A stretch of DNA of 64,000 nt from assembly GCF_016598575.1 (NCBI RefSeq), contig NZ_CP066801.1:310001-374000 (forward strand), read 5' to 3'. Under the pieces are notes generated by a model. The model did not search any database and was not told the DNA's origin. It was given only the letters and a program-made list of their open reading frames with translations. A program made the position numbers and the translations under genes. Shown here piece by piece: positions 46,282 through 54,639 of the stretch. How positions within the stretch are numbered: the stretch's first letter is position 1; each line of letters starts with the position of its first letter. The stretch comes from Streptomyces sp. HSG2 (GTDB lineage: Bacteria; Actinomycetota; Actinomycetes; Streptomycetales; Streptomycetaceae).

Positions 46282-46536
46282 GGCGACGGTTCCTTCCTCG
46301 TCTGGCGACCGCTCCCCGGCGAGGCGCCGCGGGGCGGACCGCTCGGCGCGTGGCGAGAGGCCGTGTCGACGGGACGGCGCCGGCTGTCCGAGGCGAACGG
46401 GAGAACGCCTCGTCGGATGGTCACGGTCCTGCTCCTTGGGCAGGGAACGTAGCCGATGGTGGGCCCCGGGAGGAAGAGCCGCCCCGTGCCGGCCACCCTC
46501 GACCATCCTTAATCAAACGTTTTTTCGAATAGCGGG

Positions 46537-46542
46537 TACGCT
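46537..46542 (+). promoter_or_regulatory. -10 element for leaderless alkB transcript
   Basis: TACGCT lies exactly 6 nt before ATG 46549 and no ribosome site exists. The upstream 25 nt (46508-46532) is unusually AT-rich for this DNA. Confidence 0.5.
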
Positions 46543-46548
46543 GTCCCC

Positions 46549-47181
46549 ATGTCCACGCACCACCTCCAGGGCTCCCTGTTCGACCAGTCCGACGACCCGC
46601 GTCCGACCTCCCTGGCCGGTATACGCCGCACGTCGCTCGGCGCGGGTGCCTGGATCGACGTGCTACCGGCCTGGCTCAGCGGCTCCGACCGGCTGTTCAC
46701 CACGCTCGCCGAGGAGGTGCCGTGGCGGGCCGAGCGGCGCGCCATGTACGAGAGGGTCGTCGACGTGCCCAGGCTTCTCGCCTACTACGGCGCGGGCGAA
46801 CCGCTGCCTCATCCGGTACTCGACGAGGCCCGCGAAGCGCTGACGGCGCACTACGCCGGGGAGTCGGGCGAGGCCTTCGCCACCGCCGGGCTGTGCCTGT
46901 ACCGCGACGGGCGGGACAGCGTCGCCTGGCACGGTGACCGGATCGGCAGGGGCGCCCGGGAGGACACCATGGTGGCCATCCTGTCCGTGGGCGCCCCCCG
47001 TGACCTGCTGCTCCGCCCCTCGCGGGGAGGGGCGTCGCCGGTCCGACGGTCGCTGGGCCACGGCGACCTGATCGTCATGGGCGGCTCGTGCCAACGCACG
47101 TGGGAGCACTGCGTGCCCAAGACCGCGCGCGCCACGGGCCCGCGGATCAGCGTACAGTTCCGGCCGCGCGGCGTGCGCTGA
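46549..47181 (+). CDS. alkB: Fe(II)/2-oxoglutarate-dependent AlkB-type dealkylase
   Basis: 210 aa, the usual AlkB length. Iron ligands are the HxD in VAWHGDRIG and the distal His in RTWEHCVPK. The 2-oxoglutarate-binding Arg lies in GPRISVQFR. The substrate lid segment and YRDGRDSVAWH are in place. It oxidatively removes methyl groups (1-meA, 3-meC) from DNA or RNA. No ada gene is nearby. The start ATG 46549 probably heads a leaderless mRNA. Confidence 0.95.
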   Translation: MSTHHLQGSLFDQSDDPRPTSLAGIRRTSLGAGAWIDVLPAWLSGSDRLFTTLAEEVPWRAERRAMYERVVDVPRLLAYYGAGEPLPHPVLDEAREALTAHYAGESGEAFATAGLCLYRDGRDSVAWHGDRIGRGAREDTMVAILSVGAPRDLLLRPSRGGASPVRRSLGHGDLIVMGGSCQRTWEHCVPKTARATGPRISVQFRPRGVR

Positions 47182-47250
47182 GCCGGCGACGGCCCCCGGG
47201 AGGGGGACCGACACGTCGGTCCCGCCGCCGGGCCACCGAGACCGACGCGA

Positions 47251-48123
47251 TCAGACATGCGGAACCACGGCGACCGGACAATCCGCGTGGTGCAGGACCC
47301 CGTGGGCGACCGAGCCGACACGGGCTCCGAGCGCCGTCCGGCGCGCCCGCCGACCGACCACCAGGAGTTGCGCCCGGCCCGACACCGAGAGCAGGACCTG
47401 GCCGGCACTGCCCATCTCCACGTGTTCCACGACCGGCACGTCGGGGAAGCGCTCGCGCCACGGCCGCAGCGCCGCGGCCAGCGCCCGCTCCTCAAGAGGC
47501 TCCAGGCCCCCCGCCTCGTCGAGCAGCTTCAAAGTGGCCTGGTTGTAGGCGTAGAGCGGTGGCAGCGTCCAGGCACGGACCGCCCTGACCGCGGCGCCTC
47601 GCGAGGCGGCGGTCTCGAAGGCGAACCGCAGGACGTCCGCGCTGTCCTCGGGCTCGCCGTGCTGCCCGACGACGATCTCGTGGCCGGCCACCTCCCCCTG
47701 GGCCCTGTCCCCCGCCCTCACCAGGACGACGGGACGCGAGGTCTCCGCGATCACCTGCCGGCCTACGGAGCCGAGCAGGAAGCCGACGAGGCCGCCGTGC
47801 CCCCGGGAACCGAGCACCAACGCGGCGGAGGCGGACGCCGCGGTCACCAGGGTGTCGACGGTTTCCCCTTCCAGGACGTCCACCGACACCTCGAGACCGG
47901 TGTGGCGCTCGACGACCGCCCGGACCGACTCCGTCACGACCCCCAGCACCCACTCCTCCTGGGCGTCCCGATCTCCGAGGCCGGCCTGGTCGAGTGGCTC
48001 GAATCGCCAGGCGTGCACCACGCGCAGGGGCGTGTCACGCCGAACGGCTTCCCTGGCGGCCCAGGCCAGCGCGGCCAGACTCTCCTTCGAACCGTCCCAC
48101 CCAGCCGTGATCGGGCGCGTCAT
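47251..48123 (-). CDS. Universal stress protein, two tandem UspA domains (second copy)
   Basis: 290 aa from ATG 48123, with GGAGG 6 nt upstream. Domain 1 has ITAGWDGSKESLAAL and the ATP loop GSRGHGGLVGFLLGSVGRQ. In domain 2 the matching region reads VGRRARRTALGARVGSVAHG, a degenerate loop, so only the first domain is likely to bind ATP. Paralogue of the protein at 7544-8428. Convergent with alkB and divergent from the pseudokinase gene. Confidence 0.92.
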   Translation of the reverse strand: MTRPITAGWDGSKESLAALAWAAREAVRRDTPLRVVHAWRFEPLDQAGLGDRDAQEEWVLGVVTESVRAVVERHTGLEVSVDVLEGETVDTLVTAASASAALVLGSRGHGGLVGFLLGSVGRQVIAETSRPVVLVRAGDRAQGEVAGHEIVVGQHGEPEDSADVLRFAFETAASRGAAVRAVRAWTLPPLYAYNQATLKLLDEAGGLEPLEERALAAALRPWRERFPDVPVVEHVEMGSAGQVLLSVSGRAQLLVVGRRARRTALGARVGSVAHGVLHHADCPVAVVPHV

Positions 48124-48320
48124 GGAGATCCTCCCTGTGTACGGTCGATGCTGCCCCGACAGTCTTCCCCACACCGTCCCCGCGGTTGCCGGAGGGTGCG
48201 GGTCGTCGCGGGATCCGCGTCGACGCCGGGATCGAGAGCGGGACCGCGTTGAACGCTCCCCGGACGGCCCGCCGTACACCTGGAGGAACCGGAGACGACG
48301 GTCGCGAGCAAGGGATGGCC

Positions 48321-49874
48321 ATGGACAGGGCGCGTGCCTCGGCAGACAGGTGGGTCGCGGGACGGTATCGGCGCCTCCAGGTGATCCACCAGGAGGACAA
48401 CCTCGTCTCGTGGTCCGGTGAGGACGCCGAGACGGACCGTCCGTGCCTCGTCCAGCGAATCGAGTTGGCGGAGCACTTGGGCGCGCGAGGGGCACGGGAG
48501 GCGGCGGAGCGGGTCGTGGAGGCGCACCGGAGGGTGGGTGCGCTGTGCCCGAGCGGAGTGGCCACGGTGATCGACGCCATGGTGGAGGACGGCTCCCTGT
48601 GGGTGGTGACCGAGTGGGTACGCGGCACGCCGCTGAGTGAACTCCTTCTGGAACGAGGCAGACTCGATCGCCCCAGAGCCGCCCGGATCGGACTCGGCGT
48701 CCTCGACGTGTTGGAAGCGGCCCACGAGGCGGGCGTCACCCATGGGGAGCTGAGTCCGGGGCAGGTCTTCGTCCAGGACGGGGACCGCGTGGTGCTCACC
48801 GGCTTCGGGACGGCCGGGACCGGGTCCCGCCCCCGCCTCACCGCCCCGTCCTATGCCGCCCCCGAACAGGTCAGGGGCGAAGTACCGGGACCGGCTGCCG
48901 ACTTGTGGGCGTTGGGCGCGATCCTGCACGCGACGGCACGAGGACGTCCGCCCGCCTCCGAACGGAGCGGGCCCGGCGGCTTCGACCGGCCGAGGCCGAG
49001 CGTGTGGCCCGGGGCGTGGGGCAGGGCGGTTCGGCGGACGCTCCGCCCGGACCCGCGTGACCGGCCGGACCACGAGACGGTCCGCGCAACCCTCCGGCGG
49101 GTGGCGATCGGGGATGGCCCCGGTCCCTCGACCACCCGGTCCCGGGCGCACGACCCCTGTGCTCGGGCGATCCCGGCGGACGGTCGACGCGGCGGCCGGG
49201 CGATGCTCGCCGGCACCGCGTTGGCCGCGGGCACGGTGACCGTGGTGGTGTTGGCCACGGCCCACGGCCTGCCACGCTCCGATGGCCCCGCCGCACCCCT
49301 CCCGCCTCGATCGTCCGCGCCGGCCTCGCCCGAGGTGCCCGGCACTCCCGGTCCGGATTCCGCGGCGCCTTCGCCCGGGGCCGAGTCGTCCCCGGGGGTT
49401 CCCGCCGGTTTTCGGACGTACACGGCCCGGGAGGGCTTCTCGGTGGCCCTGCCCGAGGGGTGGCGGCGAATCGACACGCGGCGGGTGTCCGACCTCGCGT
49501 ACCGGATCGTGTTCGGGACCCGAGGGGACCCACGCACCCTGGCCGTCACCCACAGCACTCGTGTGGGTCCCGACCCGGTGGCCGTCTGGCGCGACGACGT
49601 GGAGCCGGGACTGATGAGCGCGTCCGGCTACGACAGGCTGGGCGAGATTCGGGCAACGACCCACCAGGGCCGACGGGCCGCCGACATGGAGTGGCTCGCG
49701 GAGGTCGACGGCTCGCGGTTCCGGACCTTCGGCCGCGGTTTCCTGATCGGCGAGGGCCGCGGCTTCTCGCTTCGCTTCACCGCGCCGGCCGGCGACTGGC
49801 GGGAACCGGCCAACGAGGGGGCGCTCGCCACCTTCCTTCGGACCTTCCGGGAGCCGGGCGGCGGCCCGAGGTGA
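48321..49874 (+). CDS. Membrane-anchored Ser/Thr pseudokinase with extracellular domain
   Basis: 517 aa from ATG 48321, with AAGGG 7 nt upstream; ATG 48315 is too close to that site. A kinase-like N-lobe and C-lobe (residues 11-265) are followed by a transmembrane helix (about 294-315), a Pro/Ser-rich linker and an outer domain of about 150 aa. Catalytic residues are lost: no Lys in the VAIK-like strand (CLVQRI), HRD becomes HGE (141-143) and DFG becomes GFG (161-163). The APE motif and DLWALG are kept, so the fold is intact. It may bind nucleotide, partner proteins or wall ligands without phosphorylating. The outer domain is not recognised. Confidence 0.85.
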   Translation: MDRARASADRWVAGRYRRLQVIHQEDNLVSWSGEDAETDRPCLVQRIELAEHLGARGAREAAERVVEAHRRVGALCPSGVATVIDAMVEDGSLWVVTEWVRGTPLSELLLERGRLDRPRAARIGLGVLDVLEAAHEAGVTHGELSPGQVFVQDGDRVVLTGFGTAGTGSRPRLTAPSYAAPEQVRGEVPGPAADLWALGAILHATARGRPPASERSGPGGFDRPRPSVWPGAWGRAVRRTLRPDPRDRPDHETVRATLRRVAIGDGPGPSTTRSRAHDPCARAIPADGRRGGRAMLAGTALAAGTVTVVVLATAHGLPRSDGPAAPLPPRSSAPASPEVPGTPGPDSAAPSPGAESSPGVPAGFRTYTAREGFSVALPEGWRRIDTRRVSDLAYRIVFGTRGDPRTLAVTHSTRVGPDPVAVWRDDVEPGLMSASGYDRLGEIRATTHQGRRAADMEWLAEVDGSRFRTFGRGFLIGEGRGFSLRFTAPAGDWREPANEGALATFLRTFREPGGGPR

Positions 49875-49884
49875 GGCACGTCGT

Positions 49885-49914
49885 CGTCCGGCCCGGCGAG
49901 CGCCGGCCCGGACG
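49885..49914. terminator. Bidirectional terminator, pseudokinase / aldo-keto reductase
   Basis: An inverted repeat with 7 outer and 5 inner pairs and one mismatch (49885-49897 with 49902-49914, loop GAGC) lies between convergent stops. Confidence 0.65.
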
Positions 49915-49919
49915 TGGCC

Positions 49920-50903
49920 TTACCAGCGGGCTTCGACCTGCTCGCGGATCCGCCGGTCGTAGAGATCGCCGATGGCGGTGACGGTTCGCTCGGGCAACGC
50001 GGGCAACAGGGCCGCCCGCGCGTTGGCCCGGGCCTGTTCCGCGTTGCGCGCGCCGGGGATCACGGTGGTGACGCCGGGCTGCCCGACGATCCAGCGCAGC
50101 GCCAGTTGGGCCGGGGTGTAGCCCTCCGGAGCGAGGGAGGAGAACTCCGCCGCGGCCCGGACGCCGGTCGCGTAGTCGACGCCCGAGAAGGTCTCCCCTT
50201 GGTCGAAGGCCTCGCCCTTCCGGTTGAAGGCCCGGTGGTCGTCGGCGGCGAAGACGGTGTCCTCGGTGTACTTCCCCGAGAGGAGGCCGGAGGCCAACGG
50301 CACCCGGGCGATGACGCCCACCCCGGCCTCGACGGCGGCGGGCAGCACCTCTCGCAACGGCTTCATCCGGAACGGGTTGAGGATGATCTGCACGGAGGAC
50401 ACATGAGGCCGGGCGATGGCGGTCAAGGCCTCGGCACACGTCTCGACGCTGACACCGTAGGCGGCGATCCGCCCCTCTTCGACGAGGGTGTCGAGCGCGT
50501 CGTACACCTCGTTTCGGGAGTAGACCGGGGTGGGCGGGCAGTGCAGTTGCACCAGGTCGAGGGTGTCGACGCCCAGGTTCCGGCGCGAGCGGTCGGTCCA
50601 GGGGCGGAAGTTGTCCAGGACGTAGTTCCCGGGGATCTGCTCGACGCGCCGCCCCATCTTGGTGGCCACCGTCACGTCCGAGCCCCGATGGTCGCGCAGG
50701 AACGTCCCGATGGTCTCCTCGCTGCGCCCGTCGCCGTAGACGTCCGCCGTGTCGAAGAACGTCACGCCGGCGTCGGCGGCTGCCCTCAGGACTCCCAGGG
50801 CCTGCTTCTCGTCGACGGCGCCCCAGTCCGCCCCCAGTTGCCAGGTGCCCAGGCCGATGACCGACGCCCGCCTACCCGACCGTTCGAATACTCGTTGTTC
50901 CAT
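49920..50903 (-). CDS. Aldo/keto reductase
   Basis: 327 aa from ATG 50903. A TIM-barrel oxidoreductase with the catalytic Asp and Tyr in FFDTADVYGDGRSEE, Lys in VTVATKMGRR and His in LVQLHCPPTP. The NADPH site at the C-terminus includes VIPGARNAEQARAN. It reduces aldehydes or ketones with NADPH; the physiological substrate is unknown. No clear ribosome site is seen. A second, more YghZ-like member lies at 60866-61858. Confidence 0.93.
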   Translation of the reverse strand: MEQRVFERSGRRASVIGLGTWQLGADWGAVDEKQALGVLRAAADAGVTFFDTADVYGDGRSEETIGTFLRDHRGSDVTVATKMGRRVEQIPGNYVLDNFRPWTDRSRRNLGVDTLDLVQLHCPPTPVYSRNEVYDALDTLVEEGRIAAYGVSVETCAEALTAIARPHVSSVQIILNPFRMKPLREVLPAAVEAGVGVIARVPLASGLLSGKYTEDTVFAADDHRAFNRKGEAFDQGETFSGVDYATGVRAAAEFSSLAPEGYTPAQLALRWIVGQPGVTTVIPGARNAEQARANARAALLPALPERTVTAIGDLYDRRIREQVEARW

Positions 50904-51042
50904 GGGGCGCAGTCTGCCACCCGCCGCCGCCGGCCTCCGGTGCCGACTCGCGAGTCGGTGCGCGGCGGCGAAGCGGCCGGACCGCGTGTCGACCCTGCAG
51001 CGCGCCGGGAGCCACCTCGTTCCCGGGCTTTCGAAGCGCGCC

Positions 51043-51720
51043 CTATTCGACGGCGACGCGCCGACAGGCCGGGTGGCCCCACCCCACGTCGTTCCTCGCG
51101 ATGAGCTCGCCCGCGCCGTAGCCGCTCCCGCACGCGCAGCGCCCCGGGAACTTCGCCTTGATCGTCCGCGACGATCCGCCGCTCTTTTCCCCTCCGCCCC
51201 GTCGGCGCTCTCCGCCCTTGGGCGGGTTCTCCGAGGCGGGGGGCGGCGGCGATTCGAGCGCGCTGCCCGCCGGCTCCTGCGTGACGGCGGCCCGGCCGGC
51301 GGCCCGGTCGGCGAAGTCGTTGAGTCGATCACCGTCGACCTGGTGGGCTCGGACATAGCGGAACTCGACGGCCCGGTCGGCGAGCAGCCCGTCGATGGCC
51401 ACCACCAGTTCCCGATTGGCGACGGGTTTGCCCGCGGCGGTCCGCCAGCCGTTGCGTTTCCAGTTGGGCAACCACGTGGTGACGGCCTTCATGGCGTACT
51501 GGGAATCCATCCGGACCTCCAGCGGCACCATGGGGTCGGTCGACGCCAGCAGCCGCTCCAACGCCGTCAACTCGGCGACGTTGTTGGTGGCGGAGCCGAG
51601 GGGACCGGAGTCCCAACGGACCGGATGCTCGTTCTCGTCCGCCACGACCCAGGCCCATCCGGCCGGCCCGGGATTGCCCTTCGAGGCCCCGTCGCAGGCG
51701 GCCACCACACGTTCGCGCAT
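51043..51720 (-). CDS. rnhA: Ribonuclease HI with C-terminal extension
   Basis: 225 aa. The N-terminal 145 residues are RNase HI with the acidic catalytic set: Asp in AACDGASKGNPGP, Glu in NNVAELTAL, Asp in VRMDSQYA and Asp in RLNDFADRAA. It cleaves RNA in RNA-DNA hybrids. A Pro/Gly/Arg-rich linker and about 40 residues with CxC, a distal Cys and His (GRCACGSGY, GWGHPACRR) form an extra module that could bind zinc. The start ATG 51720 has no obvious ribosome site. Confidence 0.9.
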   Translation of the reverse strand: MRERVVAACDGASKGNPGPAGWAWVVADENEHPVRWDSGPLGSATNNVAELTALERLLASTDPMVPLEVRMDSQYAMKAVTTWLPNWKRNGWRTAAGKPVANRELVVAIDGLLADRAVEFRYVRAHQVDGDRLNDFADRAAGRAAVTQEPAGSALESPPPPASENPPKGGERRRGGGEKSGGSSRTIKAKFPGRCACGSGYGAGELIARNDVGWGHPACRRVAVE

Positions 51721-51792
51721 GGCGCCGATGATGCCACGGAGGAGGATGCGTCCCCGACCCGGACGGACATCGGCGGGGAGAGTGAGTACGGC

Positions 51793-52731
51793 GGACCACG
51801 ACGGGCCGCTGTCCCAAGAGCCGCCCGCGCGAGATCTGCGTGGGCTGTCGCCGCGAGAACATGGTCACCTACCGCACGGCCGGCGGCGAGGCGCTCCGCT
51901 CCTCCTGCGGCGCCACGCACCACCCTGTCCCGAATGCGGACGGACCCAGCGCCCGCCGCCGGCGCGTCACACAGGCCCGGGTAGACGGCGTTCGCGCGTA
52001 CGTCATCCAGGTGGTCCGGCTGCTCAACTGGCTCCACGCGCGAGGAGTCGCACTCAGCTCGTGCACCCAGGACCTTCAGGACGTGTGGTTGGACGACCAC
52101 CCCGCCCGCAGCCCCCGCGTCAACGGCTTCCTCGTCTGGACCAGCCGCAAGGGTCACACCCGGAAGCTGACCGTCGAGATCTCCGCCTCGGTTCACCGGG
52201 CAGCTCATCGCCCAGGACACCCGGTGGCGCCTGGTCGACCGGCTTGTTCACGACGAGGAGATCCCCGTGGCCGACAAGGCGGCCGGACTCCTTGCCCTGC
52301 TGTTCGCCCAGGAGCCGTCCCGCATCATCGCCCTCGCCACCGGCCACATGGACATCAACGGTGACGAGGTGACCCTTCGGCTCGGCAGGGTCCCCGTCCG
52401 GATGCCACCGCCTTTGGACGGCTACCTCCGTACGCTCCACTCCGAAACGATGGCCCGGGACACCGCCGCCGAGCGCCGGCTGTTCCCTGGGCGCCTCCCC
52501 GCACAGCACCTCAGCTCCAAGCGGCTGGCCAGCCGCCTCCGGCCCCCCGGCGTCCGACCGCGGGGCCCGGAACACCGCCCTGATCGAGCTAGCCTCCGAG
52601 CCGCCAGCGGTCGTCGTCAGCTGCCTGCTCGGCACCACCAGAACACCGCCGGCACCTGGCACCGTCTCGCCGGCCAGGACCATACCTACGCCGCGGACAT
52701 CACCCGCCGACAACAATCCACACTTCTCTGA
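51793..52731 (+). pseudogene. Decayed integrase/recombinase-like gene (5' truncated, at least three frameshifts)
   Basis: Recognisable family pieces occur in order but in changing frames. Frame 3 (from about 51800) has CVGCRRENMVTYRTAGGEAL, CGATHHPVPNADGP and LLNWLHARGVALSSCTQ. Near 52190 it moves to frame 1, with WRLVDRLVHDEEIPVADKA, ALLFAQEPSRIIAL and RRLFPGRLPAQHLS. Near 52550 it moves to frame 2, with ARNTALIELASE. Near 52630 it returns to frame 1, with TWHRLAGQDHTYAADITRR. This matches the streptomycete site-specific integrase-like protein that is often found at mobile or terminal regions. The N-terminal third is missing. It directly precedes the metal-resistance cassette. Confidence 0.8.
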
Positions 52732-52743
52732 ATTCAGGATTCT

Positions 52744-53094
52744 ATGTACTGTCGTGGCGTGCTCACACTCGCCGCTGACATCGAGGTGCCGGCGCGGTTC
52801 GGCCGCGCCCTCGCCGACCCCATCTTCTGCCACATCCCGCTCACCCTGCACGAGGCACCGGCCTACCCCGCCGACCTCGCCGACGCCCTGGAGATCTCCC
52901 GGACCCGGCTGTCGAACCACCTGGCCCGCCTGCGCGACCGCGGCCTGGTCGTCACCGTTCCCGACGGCCGGCGTACCCGCTACGAACTCGCCGACGAACG
53001 TCTCGGCCACGCGCTCGCCGCCCTGCGCACGGCTGTGGTCGCCGTCGAGGACGACAAGACCTGCCCAGACGCCACCGAGAAGGGCTGCTGCTGA
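52744..53094 (+). CDS. ArsR/SmtB-family metal-responsive repressor
   Basis: 116 aa from ATG 52744, or 111 aa from GTG 52759 (LTLAADIEVPARFG), with little ribosome site for either. A winged HTH is visible: ALEISRTRLSNHLARLRDRGLVV and DGRRTRYELADERL. The C-terminus is Cys-rich (DKTCPDATEKGCC), a likely metal site. The Cys pair on the recognition helix typical of CmtR is replaced by Ala/Arg. The next gene starts right after its stop, so it probably represses a metal efflux operon. GAAT-N5-ATTC at 52731-52743 is a possible operator. Confidence 0.9.
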   Translation: MYCRGVLTLAADIEVPARFGRALADPIFCHIPLTLHEAPAYPADLADALEISRTRLSNHLARLRDRGLVVTVPDGRRTRYELADERLGHALAALRTAVVAVEDDKTCPDATEKGCC

Positions 53095-53793
53095 ATGACC
53101 GCGATATCCCTCGGCCCCAGCCCCGCCCGCCGTGACACCCTCACCCGGCGCATACGCCTCCTCGTCGCCGCGACCATTGCCTACAACGTCATTGAAGCGA
53201 TCGTCGCCATCACCGCCGGCGCCCTCGCCTCCTCCACCGCACTGATCGGTTTCGGCCTCGACTCGGTCATCGAGGTCTCCTCCGCCGCGGCCGTCGCCTG
53301 GCAGTTCTCCGCCCGCGACCACGCCGTCCGCGAAGGCCGCGAACAGCGCACCCTGCGGATCATCGCCGTCTCGTTCTTCGCGCTCGCCGCCTACGTCAGC
53401 ATCGACTCCGCCCGCGCACTGACAGGCACCGGCGAAGCCGACCACTCCATCCCGGGTATCGTCCTCGCCGCGCTTTCCCTGGCGATCATGCCGTTCCTCT
53501 CCGCGGCCCAGCGCAAAACCGGCCGTGAACTCGGCTCCGCCTCCGCCATCGCCGACTCCAAGCAGACCCTGCTGTGCACCTACCTCTCCGCCGTGCTCTT
53601 GGTCGGCCTGCTGGCCAACCTCCTGCTTGGATGGTCCTGGGCCGACCCGGTCGCCGCCCTCGTCATCGCCGCCATCGCCGTCAAGGAAGGCCGCGACGCC
53701 TGGCAGGGCAAGGGCTGCTGCGCGCCTACCGCTCACGCCCCTGCCGCGACGACCGAAGGAACCTGCGGTTGCGCAGAGGGCTGCAGCCGCTGA
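53095..53793 (+). CDS. Cation diffusion facilitator-type metal transporter
   Basis: 232 aa, starting immediately after the ArsR stop (translationally coupled). About five or six hydrophobic segments are visible, with acidic intramembrane residues in [13 protein letters not shown] and in [11 protein letters not shown]. These positions match the metal-binding pairs of CDF proteins, although the cytoplasmic C-terminal domain is missing. The C-terminus is Cys-rich ([15 protein letters not shown]). Efflux of a divalent or thiophilic metal under ArsR control is likely. Which metal cannot be told. Confidence 0.87.
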   Translation: MTAISLGPSPARRDTLTRRIRLLVAATIAYNVIEAIVAITAGALASSTALIGFGLDSVIEVSSAAAVAWQFSARDHAVREGREQRTLRIIAVSFFALAAYVSIDSARALTGTGEADHSIPGIVLAALSLAIMPFLSAAQRKTGRELGSASAIADSKQTLLCTYLSAVLLVGLLANLLLGWSWADPVAALVIAAIAVKEGRDAWQGKGCCAPTAHAPAATTEGTCGCAEGCSR

Positions 53794-53802
53794 CGACCTT
53801 TC

Positions 53803-53837
53803 CCGAGGTCGGTCCGGGTGCTTCGGGCCGACCTCGG
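53803..53837 (+). terminator. Terminator of ArsR-CDF cassette
   Basis: A 10-bp perfect stem (53803-53812 with 53828-53837) starts 9 nt after the CDF stop. The GTG 53818 of the following clpP frame lies inside its loop. Confidence 0.75.
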
Positions 53838-54312
53838 CGCGTCTATCGCACAACTTCCGATAGCCGGAACCACCAGCGTCTACGTCCACAGCCCGGGCGG
53901 GTCCGCGCACGCGGGGCTCGCCGTCTACGACACCATGCGGTTGATCCCCCACGACGTGTCCACGCTGGCCCTGGGGTTCGCGGCGAGCATGGGGCAGTTC
54001 CTGGTCACCTGTGGCACACCGGGCAAACGCCACGCGTTGCCGCACGCGCGGCTGATGATGCACCAACCCTCGGCGGGCATCGGGGGCACGGCCTCGGACG
54101 TCGAGATCCAGGCGGTCCATCCGGAGTTCACCAAGCGGACGATCGAGCGGATCACGGCCGATCACACCGGTCGTTCTCCGGAGACCATCGCGCGGGGCGG
54201 GGACAGGGACCGCTGGTTCACCGCCGAGCAGGCCGTGGAATACGGGCTCGTCGACAAGGTGACGGACTCCCTCGCGGACCTGCGCCCCGCGGCGTCGCGC
54301 CGGCGGATGTGA
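53818..54312 (+). pseudogene. 5'-truncated clpP (ClpP3-like)
   Basis: The open frame GTG 53818 to TGA 54312 encodes 164 aa, but homology begins only near 53865. It retains the core: [20 protein letters not shown], Ser in GFAASMGQF, His in LMMHQPSAG and Asp in [18 protein letters not shown]. All three catalytic residues are present. The first 60 or so residues (axial pore loop, first helix and part of the Clp-ATPase docking pocket) are absent, replaced by the cassette terminator. No ribosome site exists. It is probably not translated into a normal subunit; expression of a headless ClpP is a remote possibility. Confidence 0.8.
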
Positions 54313-54320
54313 CTGTGACG

Positions 54321-54596
54321 ATGTCCTACACGATTCCGCACGTCGTGGAGCGGACCCCGCGAGGCGAGCGCTCCTACGACGTGTTCAGCCGGCTGCTGTC
54401 CGAGCGGACCGTCTTCCTCGGCACGGAAATCGACGACGTGGCCGACGTCGTCGTCGCCCAGCTCCTCCACCTGGAGTCGGCGGCCCCGGAGACGCTGCGC
54501 GCGGACATGGACCGGGACAAGGTCCTGACCGCGCCGGAGGCGGTGGCCTACGGACTGGCCGACGAGATCCTCGAATCGCGACAGACGGGAGGCTGA
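54321..54596 (+). pseudogene. clpP with large internal deletion (ClpP4-like)
   Basis: 91 aa in one open frame. The N-terminal part ([49 protein letters not shown]) is joined directly to the C-terminal end ([20 protein letters not shown]). About 110 central residues are lost, including the catalytic Ser and His, while the Asp is kept. It follows the truncated clpP in the order of the clpP3-clpP4 operon. It cannot be an active peptidase; a dominant-negative ring role is conceivable but speculative. GTG 54309 or 54315 are alternative starts. Confidence 0.8.
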
Positions 54597-54599
54597 TCA

Positions 54600-54636
54600 C
54601 GTCGTCGCCCCGGCCGGGCCGGCCGGGGCGACGACG
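54600..54636. terminator. Bidirectional terminator, clpP remnant / popR
   Basis: A perfect 16-bp stem (54600-54615 with 54621-54636) with a 5-nt loop lies between convergent stops. Confidence 0.85.
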
Positions 54637-54639
54637 GCG

